A stretch of DNA of 58,171 nt from Clostridium sp. AF27-2AA (GCF_003478505.1 NZ_QUFI01000004.1:1-58171), one strand, 5' to 3'. Positions 14,645-23,662 are shown, counted from the first letter of the stretch. Numbers and translations are program-made. Notes: generated by a model not told the origin, from the sequence alone.

Positions 14645-17086
14645 ATGGACATATTACAGGAATTACAGAACCGGATCTTATTCTGTGACGGAGGAATGGG
14701 AAGCCTTTTACAGGAGGCAGGATTAAAGCCGGGAGAGCTTCCGGGAACCTGGAACATTACGCATCCGGAGGAGCTTGTAAAGATTCACAAAGCCTATCTG
14801 GAGGCGGGCGCAGATATTGTGACCACAAACACCTTCGGCGTAGACCGGCTAAAATACAATAAAAACACGGAGTTTCAGCTGGAGCCGGTCATCCGGGCGG
14901 CAGTGGCGAATGCGAAGGAAGCCATCCGCCAGAGTGGAAAGCAGGCCTGGATCGGCCTGGATATGGGACCGACTGGCAAGCTGTTAAAACCGATGGGCGA
15001 CCTAGCTTTTGAGGACTGCTGTGCCATCTACCGGGAAGTGGTGGAGATCGGAGCGGACGCAGGCGCGGATTTCATCCTCATTGAGACCATGAGCGACAGC
15101 TATGAAACCAAGGCAGCTGTGCTCGCAGCCAAAGAGGGCTGTGACCTTCCAATCTTTGTTACCGTTACCTTCGATGAGCGGGGCAAGCTTTTAACCGGCG
15201 GAAGCCCGGCATCCATTGTGGCTATGCTGGAGGGGCTTGGAGTTGACGTACTGGGCATGAACTGCGGCCTTGGCCCGGTTCAGATGAAAGAAATCTTAAA
15301 GGATGTTCTGGAAGTTTCTTCGATTCCGGTCATGATCAATCCGAATGCGGGACTGCCGAGAAGTGAGAATGGAAAGACCGTTTATGATATTGACGCGGCA
15401 CATTTTGCAAAAACTGAGGAAGAAATTGTAGATATGGGTGCCCGGATCGTGGGCGGCTGCTGTGGTACTACGCCGGAGCACATTCGCATGGTGGCAGAGC
15501 GCTGCCGCGATAAAAAGCCGGTTCCGGTGACGAAGAAAAACCGCACGGTGGTATCTTCCTTCTGTCAGGCTGTTGAGATTGGAAAGAATCCGGTCATCAT
15601 CGGCGAACGCATAAACCCGACTGGTAAGTCTAAATTCAAGCAGGCCCTGCGTGACCACAATCTGCAGTATATTTTACAGGAGGGCGTGACCCAGCAGGAT
15701 CATGGTGCCCATGTGCTGGATGTGAACGTAGGTCTTCCGGAGATTGATGAGCCATCTATGCTGGAAGAGGTGGTACGGGAGCTGCAGAGCATCATTGACC
15801 TGCCGCTTCAGCTGGATACGACGGATCCGGTGGCTATGGAGCGGGCCATGCGTGTATACAACGGAAAACCGCTTATCAACTCCGTTAATGGAAAAGAGGA
15901 GTCCATGCGTACGGTATTCCCGCTGGTACAGAAGTATGGCGGCGTTGTGGTAGCGCTGGCGCTGGATGAGGGTGGTATTCCGGAGACGGCAGAGGGCCGC
16001 ATTCAGGTGGCAAAAAAGATCTATAAGACGGCGGCTGAATACGGAATCGGACCAGAAGACATCATCATTGACGCGCTGTGCCTGACGGTAAGCTCGGACA
16101 GCCAGGGGGCCATCACCACGCTGGAGACTCTTCGCCGTGTGCGGGATGAGCTTCACGGAAAAACCATTTTAGGTGTGTCTAACATCTCCTTCGGTCTGCC
16201 ACAGCGTGAGATCATCAATGCGGCATTTTTCACCATGGCCATGCAGAATGGCTTAAGCGCTGCCATCATCAACCCGAATTCCGAGGCCATGATGCGCGCG
16301 TACTACAGCTTCCGTGCCCTGATGAATCTGGATCCGCAGTGCAGCGAGTACATTTCTGTTTACAGCGGGCAGGTGGCAAGCCTGGGCCAGAGTGCGGTAA
16401 CTGGAAATGGAGGGTCTGCAGCAGGCGGAGCGTCTGGGACAGCAGGCAGTCAGGAAGCTTCGGATCTGCATGCCAGCATCGTGAAGGGATTAAAAGACCA
16501 GGCGGTGCAGGCTGCAAAGGAACTGCTGGAAATCCAGGATGCCCTGGAGATCATCAACAGCCAGATCATTCCGGCACTGGATGTAGTGGGAAAGGGCTTT
16601 GAGAAGGGGACCATGTTCCTGCCGCAGCTTCTGATGAGCGCGGAGGCGGCAAAGGGCGCTTTTGGGGTTATCAAGGAAAAGCTGGATGCCAGTGGTCAGA
16701 AGCAGGAGAAGAAAGGTAAGATCATTCTGGCTACTGTTAAGGGTGATATTCACGACATCGGAAAGAATATTGTGAAGGTGCTTCTGGAAAACTACAGCTA
16801 TGATGTGCTGGATCTGGGCAAGGATGTTCCGCCGGAGACCATTGTAGAGACAGCCGTGGAGAAGCATATTGAACTGGTGGGACTTTCTGCGCTGATGACC
16901 ACCACCGTGCCAAGCATGGAAGAAACCATCGTACAGCTTCGCAAGGCAGCACCGTGGGCAAAGGTGATGGTTGGCGGTGCCGTGCTGACCCAGGAATATG
17001 CCGATACCATGGGAGCAGATCAGTACTGCCGCGATGCCATGGCTTCCGTAAATTACGCGGAGCAGGTATTCGGTCTTACAAAATAG
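14645..17086 (+). CDS. metH: Cobalamin-dependent methionine synthase lacking the activation domain
   Basis: The order is a homocysteine-binding domain (about 1-290, zinc ligands in GMNCG and GGCCGTTPEH), a pterin-binding domain (about 310-570, GERINPTGKSKF), a Gly/Ser/Ala-rich linker (about 580-605), a cobalamin cap (about 610-690) and a B12 domain with DIHDIGKN, whose His ligates cobalt. The protein stops there at 813 residues; the AdoMet activation domain is supplied by the preceding gene. An ATG at 14621 adds eight residues, but AAGGAG (14633-14638) is placed for the ATG at 14645. Together with metF it completes methyl transfer from folate to homocysteine. Confidence 0.93.
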   Translation: MDILQELQNRILFCDGGMGSLLQEAGLKPGELPGTWNITHPEELVKIHKAYLEAGADIVTTNTFGVDRLKYNKNTEFQLEPVIRAAVANAKEAIRQSGKQAWIGLDMGPTGKLLKPMGDLAFEDCCAIYREVVEIGADAGADFILIETMSDSYETKAAVLAAKEGCDLPIFVTVTFDERGKLLTGGSPASIVAMLEGLGVDVLGMNCGLGPVQMKEILKDVLEVSSIPVMINPNAGLPRSENGKTVYDIDAAHFAKTEEEIVDMGARIVGGCCGTTPEHIRMVAERCRDKKPVPVTKKNRTVVSSFCQAVEIGKNPVIIGERINPTGKSKFKQALRDHNLQYILQEGVTQQDHGAHVLDVNVGLPEIDEPSMLEEVVRELQSIIDLPLQLDTTDPVAMERAMRVYNGKPLINSVNGKEESMRTVFPLVQKYGGVVVALALDEGGIPETAEGRIQVAKKIYKTAAEYGIGPEDIIIDALCLTVSSDSQGAITTLETLRRVRDELHGKTILGVSNISFGLPQREIINAAFFTMAMQNGLSAAIINPNSEAMMRAYYSFRALMNLDPQCSEYISVYSGQVASLGQSAVTGNGGSAAGGASGTAGSQEASDLHASIVKGLKDQAVQAAKELLEIQDALEIINSQIIPALDVVGKGFEKGTMFLPQLLMSAEAAKGAFGVIKEKLDASGQKQEKKGKIILATVKGDIHDIGKNIVKVLLENYSYDVLDLGKDVPPETIVETAVEKHIELVGLSALMTTTVPSMEETIVQLRKAAPWAKVMVGGAVLTQEYADTMGADQYCRDAMASVNYAEQVFGLTK

Positions 17087-17111
17087 TAAGAAATTTTTAA
17101 AAGAATAGAAA

Positions 17112-17140
17112 TTGAATCTCCTTTCCGGCTGGATTACACT
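17112..17140 (+). promoter_or_regulatory. Promoter of the GH25 gene
   Basis: -35 TTGAAT (17112-17117), 17-base spacer, -10 TACACT (17135-17140). The bases AATCTCCT (17115-17122) overlapping the -35 can pair with the ribosome binding site AGGAGATT (17172-17179) in read-through transcripts. Confidence 0.55.
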
Positions 17141-17184
17141 AGGATACATGGACTTAGTTGAACAGACAGAGAGGAGATTTTTTC

Positions 17185-18165
17185 ATGTTACATGGTAAGA
17201 TAAATACAGGAAAGCGCCTGGCAGCACTGGCACTCTGCGGACTTTTTGCCCTGCAGGCTCCGGCAGTACCGGCTATGGCAGCAGAAACACTGACGGTACA
17301 GGACCAGGGATTTTACCGCATTGATGGAACAAAGATTGAGGGAGCGGTGGCAAAAGGCGTTACCATTTCCAAATACCAGAACCAGGCAGGTCCCATCGAC
17401 TGGGATGCCATGAAGGCGGATGGCGTGACCTTTGCCATGATCCGTGTCGGATACTTAAATGATCTGGACCCTTACTTTAAAGAAAATATGGAGGGTGCCA
17501 TCAGCCACGGCATCCGTGTGGGTGTGTTCCTCTATTCCATGGCGTTGGATGAAGAGACTGCGCGGCAGGAAGCCCAGTATGTGCTGGAACAGATCCGGGG
17601 ATATAAGATTTCCTATCCGGTTGCCTACGATGTAGAATCCAAGTACCTGCTTGACAATGGAAAAACGCCGCAGGAACTGGCAAACCAGACGAATGTTTTC
17701 TGCAAAGCCATCGCGGATGCCGGATACCGTCCAATTCTCTACGGAAACAATCAGTGGCTGACCAATTATGTAGATGTGTCCCAGGTGCCGTATGATATCT
17801 GGTATGCGCGCTACGGAACGACCGGTGAATTCCAGAACCGGAAGATCTGGCAGCTTACCGAGACGGGTTCCGTGGCAGGCATCACTGGCAATGTCTGCAT
17901 CGAGGCTTCTTTCTATGATTATCCGGAGCTGGCGGCAGGCAATACAGGAAGTGGAACCTACACTGCAGGATCTTCTTCAAGCGGGGGCCCGGGTGTGAGT
18001 CTGTCAGCGGGAAAGACCCAGGCAACGCCAACGGTCGGCGCGTCCACGGATAGCCAGACAGGACCATCCGGCCAGGCGGGGCAGCAGGCCCAGACCGGTG
18101 CTTCTCCGGTTCAGACGGCCGGACAGGATGAAAGCCAGCTGACCAAATCACCGTCCGAACAGTAA
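17185..18165 (+). CDS. Secreted GH25-family lysozyme-like protein
   Basis: The protein has a signal peptide (about 1-33, ending AVPAMA), a GH25 muramidase-like domain (about 55-255: ISKYQ, IDWDAMKADGVTFAMIRVGY, YDVES, IWQLTETG) and a Pro/Ser/Gly/Gln-rich tail of about 70 residues. GH25 enzymes cut the muramic acid bond of peptidoglycan. The first conserved Asp of the family (G-x-D-V-S) is Thr here (GVTIS), while the later Asp-Glu pair in YDVE is kept, so activity may be altered or lost. The ATG at 17185 follows GAGGAG. It is transcribed alone and closed by a terminator. Confidence 0.85.
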   Translation: MLHGKINTGKRLAALALCGLFALQAPAVPAMAAETLTVQDQGFYRIDGTKIEGAVAKGVTISKYQNQAGPIDWDAMKADGVTFAMIRVGYLNDLDPYFKENMEGAISHGIRVGVFLYSMALDEETARQEAQYVLEQIRGYKISYPVAYDVESKYLLDNGKTPQELANQTNVFCKAIADAGYRPILYGNNQWLTNYVDVSQVPYDIWYARYGTTGEFQNRKIWQLTETGSVAGITGNVCIEASFYDYPELAAGNTGSGTYTAGSSSSGGPGVSLSAGKTQATPTVGASTDSQTGPSGQAGQQAQTGASPVQTAGQDESQLTKSPSEQ

Positions 18166-18193
18166 AAAGGTGTGAGAGTCTGAAATGTACAAG

Positions 18194-18232
18194 CGGCAGG
18201 AAAGCTTACCGGCTCCTGCCGTTTTTGTTTTT
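18194..18232 (+). terminator. Terminator after the GH25 gene
   Basis: An 8-bp stem CGGCAGGA/TCCTGCCG (18194-18201 and 18214-18221) followed by a long T-rich run broken by one G. Confidence 0.9.
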
Positions 18233-18260
18233 CCGTGCGTATTCTTTTTACAAATACCGC

Positions 18261-18289
18261 TTGTATTTACGGAATGCTTTCGGTAGAAT
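18261..18289 (+). promoter_or_regulatory. Promoter of the comEA-like gene
   Basis: -35 TTGTAT (18261-18266), 17-base spacer, -10 TAGAAT (18284-18289), about 48 bases before the start codon. Confidence 0.55.
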
Positions 18290-18336
18290 AGAGCTAGGCT
18301 GAATCCGGGATTCTCTTTGGAAACGGAGAGAATACC

Positions 18337-19101
18337 ATGAAGAAAAAACGATCTGCTATTTTAAAGTGGCTGCTGCTTGCGGTATGCCTGTTTGTGGCGG
18401 GCTGCTTTTACAGCTGCGGCATCCGGAAGACAGAACAGGGGCCGGAAGCCGTACAGAAAAACAGGGCGTTTCAGGCGGAAAGCGCGCCGGAAAGCAGCAG
18501 GGAAATAACCGGAGAAGGTTTGGAATATCCAGAGGATACCGAAGCTTTCCTGGAAAATGGAGCTGCTGAACATACAGCAGATGCAAAGCAGGGCAAAACA
18601 GATTCCATACCGGAAAACAGTAATATGACAGAGACGGCTCTCTGCTATGTATATGTCTGTGGGAAGGTGCGGTCACCTGGGGTATACACGCTCCCGGAAG
18701 GTGCCCGAATCTATGAGGCAGTTGATCTGGCGGGCGGATTTACGGACGATGCGGAAGACTCCTGGCTGAATCTGGCAGAGCCTGTTACAGATGGCATGAA
18801 GCTGGAGGTTCCATCCAAAGCACAGGCGGGGGACCCGGCCTGGCAGGCTCAAAACAAGAATGCGTTAACCGGGAACAGAGACGCGGGAAATTCTGTGGCA
18901 GGGCAGCATGTTCTGGTCAACCTCAATACGGCTTCCCTGGAGGAACTGATGACGCTAAAGGGCATCGGGACATCCCGGGCGGAGGATATCATCCGTTACC
19001 GGAAGGAAGCAGGCGGTTTTACAAAAATAGAAGATATCATGAAGGTGCCGGGCATCAAGGACGCGGCCTTTCAGAAAATAAAAGAAAATATTACAGTATA
19101 G
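18337..19101 (+). CDS. comEA: ComEA-like DNA-binding lipoprotein
   Basis: An exported protein of 254 residues: N-terminal membrane segment with a lipobox-like VAGC, a low-complexity stretch, a SLBB domain (about 105-165: CYVYVCGKVRSPGVYTLPEG) and a C-terminal helix-hairpin-helix pair (about 190-254: VNLNTASLEELMTLKGIG, KVPGIKD). ComEA binds incoming DNA at the cell surface during natural transformation. No comEC or comEB is in the window, so involvement in uptake is inferred from the family. The response regulator gene starts 15 bases downstream. Confidence 0.87.
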   Translation: MKKKRSAILKWLLLAVCLFVAGCFYSCGIRKTEQGPEAVQKNRAFQAESAPESSREITGEGLEYPEDTEAFLENGAAEHTADAKQGKTDSIPENSNMTETALCYVYVCGKVRSPGVYTLPEGARIYEAVDLAGGFTDDAEDSWLNLAEPVTDGMKLEVPSKAQAGDPAWQAQNKNALTGNRDAGNSVAGQHVLVNLNTASLEELMTLKGIGTSRAEDIIRYRKEAGGFTKIEDIMKVPGIKDAAFQKIKENITV

Positions 19102-19116
19102 GGAATAGGTGAGAAC

Positions 19117-19815
19117 ATGGCAAAGATTCTGGTGGTTGATGATGAAAAACTGATCGTGAAGGGCATCCGTTTCAGTCTGGAACAGGACGGAATGGATGTG
19201 GACTGCGCGTATGACGGGGAAGAGGCGATCAATCTGGCAAAACAGACAGAATACGATGTCGTGCTTCTGGATGTGATGCTTCCCAAATATGACGGCTTTG
19301 AGGTCTGTCAGGCAATCCGGGAATTTTCCGAAATGCCGATCATCATGCTGACTGCCAAGGGCGGAGACATGGACAAGATCCTGGGACTGGAATACGGCGC
19401 AGACGATTATGTGACCAAGCCGTTTAATATTCTGGAGGTTAAGGCGCGCATCAAGGCAATTATGCGCAGAAATTCCAGAAAGTCCGGAAAGGGCAAAGAG
19501 GCGGAAAATAAGATGATCACCGCCGGAGACTTAAAGCTTGATCGGGAAGGCCGCCGGGTATTCATTGGTGAAAAAGAAATCAATCTGACGGCCAAGGAGT
19601 TTGATCTTCTGGAACTTCTGGTCTGCAATCCCAACAAAGTCTATTCCAGAGAGAGCCTTCTGTCTTTTGTGTGGGGCAACAAGGCTTCGGAATCTGGAGA
19701 TGTACGTACCGTGGATGTTCACGTAAGACGTCTGCGTGAGAAAATCGAGCCGAGTCCAAGTGACCCGAAATACGTACATACCAAGTGGGGTGTGGGCTAT
19801 TATTTCCGGGCATAG
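19117..19815 (+). CDS. OmpR/PhoB-family response regulator (orphan)
   Basis: A receiver domain (1-118; acidic pocket DDE, phosphoacceptor Asp52 in LLDVMLP, conserved Lys in VTKPF) is joined to a C-terminal winged helix (about 132-232; LTAKEFDLLELL, RTVDVHVRRLREKIE). Length is normal. No histidine kinase is adjacent, so the partner is elsewhere. It lies between comEA and an acyltransferase-esterase pair with short gaps, which may be its cotranscribed partners. The target cannot be told from the sequence. Confidence 0.88.
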   Translation: MAKILVVDDEKLIVKGIRFSLEQDGMDVDCAYDGEEAINLAKQTEYDVVLLDVMLPKYDGFEVCQAIREFSEMPIIMLTAKGGDMDKILGLEYGADDYVTKPFNILEVKARIKAIMRRNSRKSGKGKEAENKMITAGDLKLDREGRRVFIGEKEINLTAKEFDLLELLVCNPNKVYSRESLLSFVWGNKASESGDVRTVDVHVRRLREKIEPSPSDPKYVHTKWGVGYYFRA

Positions 19816-19872
19816 AACAGACAGATGACTGCCTGCGCAGCATAGGAACAGCAGCATGAGAGGTGGAATATC

Positions 19873-21339
19873 ATGGGACAGAAAAGATGGAAAAACCGAT
19901 GGAGAAGACTGGACAATACGGCCAAAATCTTTCCGGTGATCGCAAATGAGAATGTAAGCCAGGTCTTTCGGATCTCGGTGACCTTAAAGGAACCGGTGGA
20001 TCCGGAGCTTCTTAGCAGGGCGCTGGAGGAAATTCTGCCGGAGATCCGGAATTTCCGTGTGAAGATGCGCAGGGGACTTTTCTGGTATTATTTTGAGGAA
20101 AATGACCGGATCCCGCAGGTAAAGCGGGAAAATACCTATCCATGCCGGTTTATTGATCCTCATGGAAATCAGCGCTTCTTGTTTCGGGTAACCTACTACG
20201 AAAAGCGCATCAATCTGGAAGTCTTTCATGCGCTCACGGACGGACTCGGTGCGGTAAACTTTTTAAAATGCCTGACCAGACAGTATCTTCGTCTGGCAGA
20301 AGGGGCGTCGGAGTTCATGACCCGGGACGATGAGAATGCCAGAAAGCAGGAGATCTTCCATGTCCAGGACAGTTACTTAGAACATGGGGAGGACGGAAAA
20401 CCAAGAAGCTACAGCTCCAGACCGGCTTATCAGTTAGAAGGTCATTACCTGCCGCTGGGAACCGGGCAGGTTCTGCACGGGTATGTACCGGTGAGCCGCT
20501 TAAAGGCGGTCTGCAAACAACATGGAGTCAGCATCACCAAGTATCTGGCAGCATTACTGATCTGGTCTATCTGGCAGGAGTATCTGGGCGGAAAGAGCAG
20601 CAGGTGTGCTGTGGTTTTGAATCTGCCCATCAATCTGCGGGCTTTTTTTGGTTCAGATACCATGGCGAATTTCTTTGCGGTTACCATGATCGGCTGGCTG
20701 TTCCGGAATCCGGATATTCCGTTTGAGGTGCTTCTCCGGAAAGTGAGCAGTCAGATGGACCGCAAGATTGACAAAGACAAACTGGCGGAGAGCATTGCAT
20801 ACAATGTATCCAACGAGAAAAAATGGTACCTGCGGGCGATTCCCCTCTTTTTAAAAGCTCCGGCACTTTCTCTGGTGTTCCGGCTTAAGGACCGGGCCTA
20901 CACCATGACACTGTCCAATATCGGGCCTGTACAGATGGAGCCGGAATACGCGGATCTCATCGAACGGTTCCATTTAATGATCGGCGTTTCGAGACGCCAG
21001 CCGGTTAAGTGCGCGGTGTGTGCTTACAAAGATGAGATGGTCATTACCTTTACTTCGGTCTTTGCGGACAGCCGCCTGCAGAAACGTTTCTTCCGAAAAC
21101 TGAAGGAAGACGGAGTGCCGGTGCGGTTTGAGGGCAATGAGCTCTCTGCCGCAGTAAAGCGGGATATGTACCCACGGGTGCGCAAGGTACTGATTCGGCG
21201 CGGAGGCGCGGAGGAAAAGGCCACACGCATGGCAAAGCAGGTGGGCAACACCGGGGTGGATGCAGCGAAGGGAATCCGTGATTATGTCAGTGGCCGCAGA
21301 AGCTGGAAAGAGGAATTAAAACGCCGCCTGCATATCTAA
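19873..21339 (+). CDS. Condensation/alcohol acetyltransferase-like acyltransferase
   Basis: A 488-residue protein with the HxxxD active-site motif HALTDG (near residue 117) of the CoA-dependent acyltransferase superfamily that includes alcohol acetyltransferases and NRPS condensation domains. The later segments LNLPINLRAFF and LSNIGPVQM match the bridging regions of that fold. No membrane segment is evident; the C-terminus is basic. The next gene encodes an HSL-type esterase, suggesting that the two make and remodel an ester or acylated lipid; this is inference. Substrates are unknown. Confidence 0.7.
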   Translation: MGQKRWKNRWRRLDNTAKIFPVIANENVSQVFRISVTLKEPVDPELLSRALEEILPEIRNFRVKMRRGLFWYYFEENDRIPQVKRENTYPCRFIDPHGNQRFLFRVTYYEKRINLEVFHALTDGLGAVNFLKCLTRQYLRLAEGASEFMTRDDENARKQEIFHVQDSYLEHGEDGKPRSYSSRPAYQLEGHYLPLGTGQVLHGYVPVSRLKAVCKQHGVSITKYLAALLIWSIWQEYLGGKSSRCAVVLNLPINLRAFFGSDTMANFFAVTMIGWLFRNPDIPFEVLLRKVSSQMDRKIDKDKLAESIAYNVSNEKKWYLRAIPLFLKAPALSLVFRLKDRAYTMTLSNIGPVQMEPEYADLIERFHLMIGVSRRQPVKCAVCAYKDEMVITFTSVFADSRLQKRFFRKLKEDGVPVRFEGNELSAAVKRDMYPRVRKVLIRRGGAEEKATRMAKQVGNTGVDAAKGIRDYVSGRRSWKEELKRRLHI

Positions 21340-21372
21340 AAACAGACAAAACTTGAGACGGAGGAAGATTAC

Positions 21373-22359
21373 TTGAAAAACAGGGAAGTGAGTCTGCGCG
21401 GCAAACTGGTGCGGGACATGATGAAGAACATGATGGATTCCGCTATGGGACATAAAATCCAGACCGGGGAATACCGGAAGGATCCGAAGGAACCGGCCTG
21501 GATCTGCCCGCCGGATTATGAATATGAGATTGTGGAAATGCCCCATTTTAAGATGGAATATCTCCGGCCTACCGGAGTTTGTACCGGAAGAGTGATTCTG
21601 CAGCTTCATGGGGGCGGTTACATTGGCCCTATGAAAAATATTTACCGGGATTTCGCGATTCAGTACTGCCGCAGGAGCTTTGGCGGGGATGTGCTGACCA
21701 TTGATTACCGGGTGGCACCGGAGCATCCGTACCCGGCTGCGCTGGAGGACGCGGTGGCGGCTTACCAGTGGCTGATCGGGGAAAAGCATTACGACGCGGA
21801 CAAGATCGTGATTGCGGGAGATTCCGCGGGAGGCGGTCTGGCATTGGTCCTGGTTATGTACCTGCGGGATCATGGCATGGAACTGCCGGCCGGTGTGGTA
21901 GTCATGTCTCCCTGGACAGATTTAACCAACAGCGGACAATCCTACCAGACCAACTTTGACCGGGATCCCCAGTTTGGAGGTACCACCGACAATATGCTGT
22001 TTCACAGCACTTACATCGGAGACGCAGATCCGGAGGATCCGTATATCTCCCCGCTGTTTGGAGATTTTGCGCAGTTTCCGCCGGTGCTGTTTCAGGTGGG
22101 AAGTGAGGAAGTGCTGTTAGATGACACCCTGAGGACTGCGGAAAAGGTGCGCAAAGTCCATGGAAAGCTGCGCGTTACGGTTTATGAAGGAATGTTCCAT
22201 GTGTTTCAGATGGCCCTGCGCCTGATCCCGGAAAGCCGGGAAGCCTGGGAAGAGGTCAGCCGCTTCCTGGAAATCATCTACTGCATTGAGCGGAAGAAAG
22301 AAGGAAGGGCCGTAAAACGGGTGAAATCCGGGCGGGAAAGAAGCAGGAGAGAGCAATGA
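21373..22359 (+). CDS. Alpha/beta hydrolase, HSL-family esterase
   Basis: A 328-residue hydrolase with the oxyanion-hole motif HGGGY (near residue 78), the catalytic Ser in GDSAGG (near 152), a later acidic residue in the VLLDDTL region and the His in GMFHVFQ. This is the hormone-sensitive-lipase branch of carboxylesterases acting on short acyl esters. The start is TTG at 21373 after GAGGAAG. The C-terminus is basic and overlaps rlmH by 4 bases (ATGA). Pairing with the upstream acyltransferase is suggestive. Confidence 0.82.
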   Translation: MKNREVSLRGKLVRDMMKNMMDSAMGHKIQTGEYRKDPKEPAWICPPDYEYEIVEMPHFKMEYLRPTGVCTGRVILQLHGGGYIGPMKNIYRDFAIQYCRRSFGGDVLTIDYRVAPEHPYPAALEDAVAAYQWLIGEKHYDADKIVIAGDSAGGGLALVLVMYLRDHGMELPAGVVVMSPWTDLTNSGQSYQTNFDRDPQFGGTTDNMLFHSTYIGDADPEDPYISPLFGDFAQFPPVLFQVGSEEVLLDDTLRTAEKVRKVHGKLRVTVYEGMFHVFQMALRLIPESREAWEEVSRFLEIIYCIERKKEGRAVKRVKSGRERSRREQ

Positions 22360-22835
22360 AGATTACACTGGTTACTGTAGGAAAAATCAAGGAAAAATTT
22401 TATACGGATGCCATTGCGGAGTACGCGAAGCGCCTGAGCCGGTACTGTAAGCTGGAAATCATTCAGGTGGCAGACGAAAAGACACCGGATAAAGCCAGTG
22501 AGGCAGAAGAACAGCAGATTAAGGACAAAGAGGGAAAAAGGATTCTGGAGCAGATCAAAGACGGCGCGTTTATGATCGCGCTGGCAATTGATGGAAAAAT
22601 GCTGGATTCTGTGGAACTTGCGGAAAAAATCGATAAGCTGGGAATTGGCGGAGTCAGCCAGCTGGTCTTTGTGATCGGCGGTTCTCTGGGACTTTCAGAG
22701 TCGGTCTTAAGCCGGGCCGATTACCGGCTGAGTTTCTCAAGGATGACGTTTCCGCACCAGCTGATGCGGGTGATTTTGTTAGAACAGATTTACCGCAGCT
22801 ACCGGATCATTCATAAAGAACCATATCATAAATGA
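22356..22835 (+). CDS. rlmH: 23S rRNA (pseudouridine1915-N3)-methyltransferase
   Basis: A 159-residue SPOUT methyltransferase that methylates pseudouridine 1915 in helix 69 of 23S rRNA. It has the family start MKITLVTVGKIKEK, the SAM-binding loop FVIGGSLGLSESV and the C-terminal knot SFSRMTFPHQLMRVILLEQIYR. Length is exactly that of RlmH. It overlaps the esterase gene by 4 bases, so it is translated from the same transcript. Confidence 0.95.
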   Translation: MKITLVTVGKIKEKFYTDAIAEYAKRLSRYCKLEIIQVADEKTPDKASEAEEQQIKDKEGKRILEQIKDGAFMIALAIDGKMLDSVELAEKIDKLGIGGVSQLVFVIGGSLGLSESVLSRADYRLSFSRMTFPHQLMRVILLEQIYRSYRIIHKEPYHK

Positions 22836-22869
22836 AAAGGGTTTCATAATCAAAAGGAGGCAGTTTCAT

Positions 22870-23613
22870 ATGAAAAACTGGAAAAAGGGAATTGCGCTGG
22901 TTGTGGCAGCAGGATTGCTGACGATTGCGGGAGCGGCAACTGCGCTGGCGGCATCCAAGACCAAACTGGATACTGTAACAGAACTTTACTGGGGGGACGA
23001 TGGCACCACCGCAAACTGGGAGAAGGTGGATGATGCCTACCAGTATGAGGTCCGCCTTTACTGCAACGAGTCCCAGGTGGAGAGCATGAAAACCAAAAAA
23101 GATTCGCTCGACATGGAAAAGAAGATGACCAAAGAGGGCGATTACACATTTAAGGTGCGTGCTCTGGCAAAATCCAATTCCAAAGAATTTACGGACGGTT
23201 ACTGGTCTGAGGAGTCTGAGGAAACTTATGTTTCTGAAGATTTCGCGAATATGATCAAAAACGGCGGAAGCACATCCCAGTTAAAGAACGGCGGTCCTGG
23301 CAAAAAAGAAGATGGTCAGACTACAGAAGAGAAAGAGGCTTCTGTTGTGATCCAGGCCAAATGGATCCAGGAAGCAGGCACTGGCCGCTGGTGGTATCAG
23401 AATGCAGATGGCAGCTACCCGAAGGGCGGCTGGTGGCAGGATCCGGCAAACGGAACCTGGTACTTCTTTGATGAGCAGGGATACATGCAGACTGGCTGGA
23501 TTGACTGGAACGGAAACCGCTATTACTGCACAGCAGGCGGAGCCATGGCGGTCGGTGAGTACACCATTGATGGCGCACAGTACCGCTTTGACGCAACCGG
23601 CGCGTTACAGTAG
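22870..23613 (+). CDS. Secreted protein with C-terminal wall-binding repeats
   Basis: Signal peptide (about 1-28, ending ATALAA), a fibronectin-III-like domain (about 35-115, AYQYEVRLYC and YTFKVRALAKS), a polar linker (about 125-160), then choline/glucan-binding-like aromatic repeats (about 165-247: GRWWYQNADGSYPKGGWW, GTWYFFDEQGYMQTGW, GNRYYC). The repeats usually anchor proteins to wall polymers. No catalytic domain is seen, so it is probably an adhesin or structural surface protein. The start follows AAGGAGG. The gene ends before a strong hairpin. Confidence 0.8.
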   Translation: MKNWKKGIALVVAAGLLTIAGAATALAASKTKLDTVTELYWGDDGTTANWEKVDDAYQYEVRLYCNESQVESMKTKKDSLDMEKKMTKEGDYTFKVRALAKSNSKEFTDGYWSEESEETYVSEDFANMIKNGGSTSQLKNGGPGKKEDGQTTEEKEASVVIQAKWIQEAGTGRWWYQNADGSYPKGGWWQDPANGTWYFFDEQGYMQTGWIDWNGNRYYCTAGGAMAVGEYTIDGAQYRFDATGALQ

Positions 23614-23631
23614 AAAAAGTAAATAGCAGGT

Positions 23632-23662
23632 GAATATAAAACACCCCTTCCCTCATATATAT
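23632..23662 (+). promoter_or_regulatory. Candidate sigma-E promoter of the spoIIIA operon
   Basis: -35-like GAATATA (23632-23638), 15-base spacer, -10-like CATATAT (from 23654), resembling the mother-cell sigma-E consensus. In Bacillus the spoIIIA operon is transcribed by sigma-E. The expected transcription start lies near 23668, inside the hairpin that precedes spoIIIAA. Confidence 0.55.

Noticed and set aside
19117..19815. Naming the orphan response regulator PhoP or WalR
   Set aside because: The OmpR-family features are general and no partner kinase or diagnostic neighbour is present; the nearby genome has a Pho box but that does not identify this protein.
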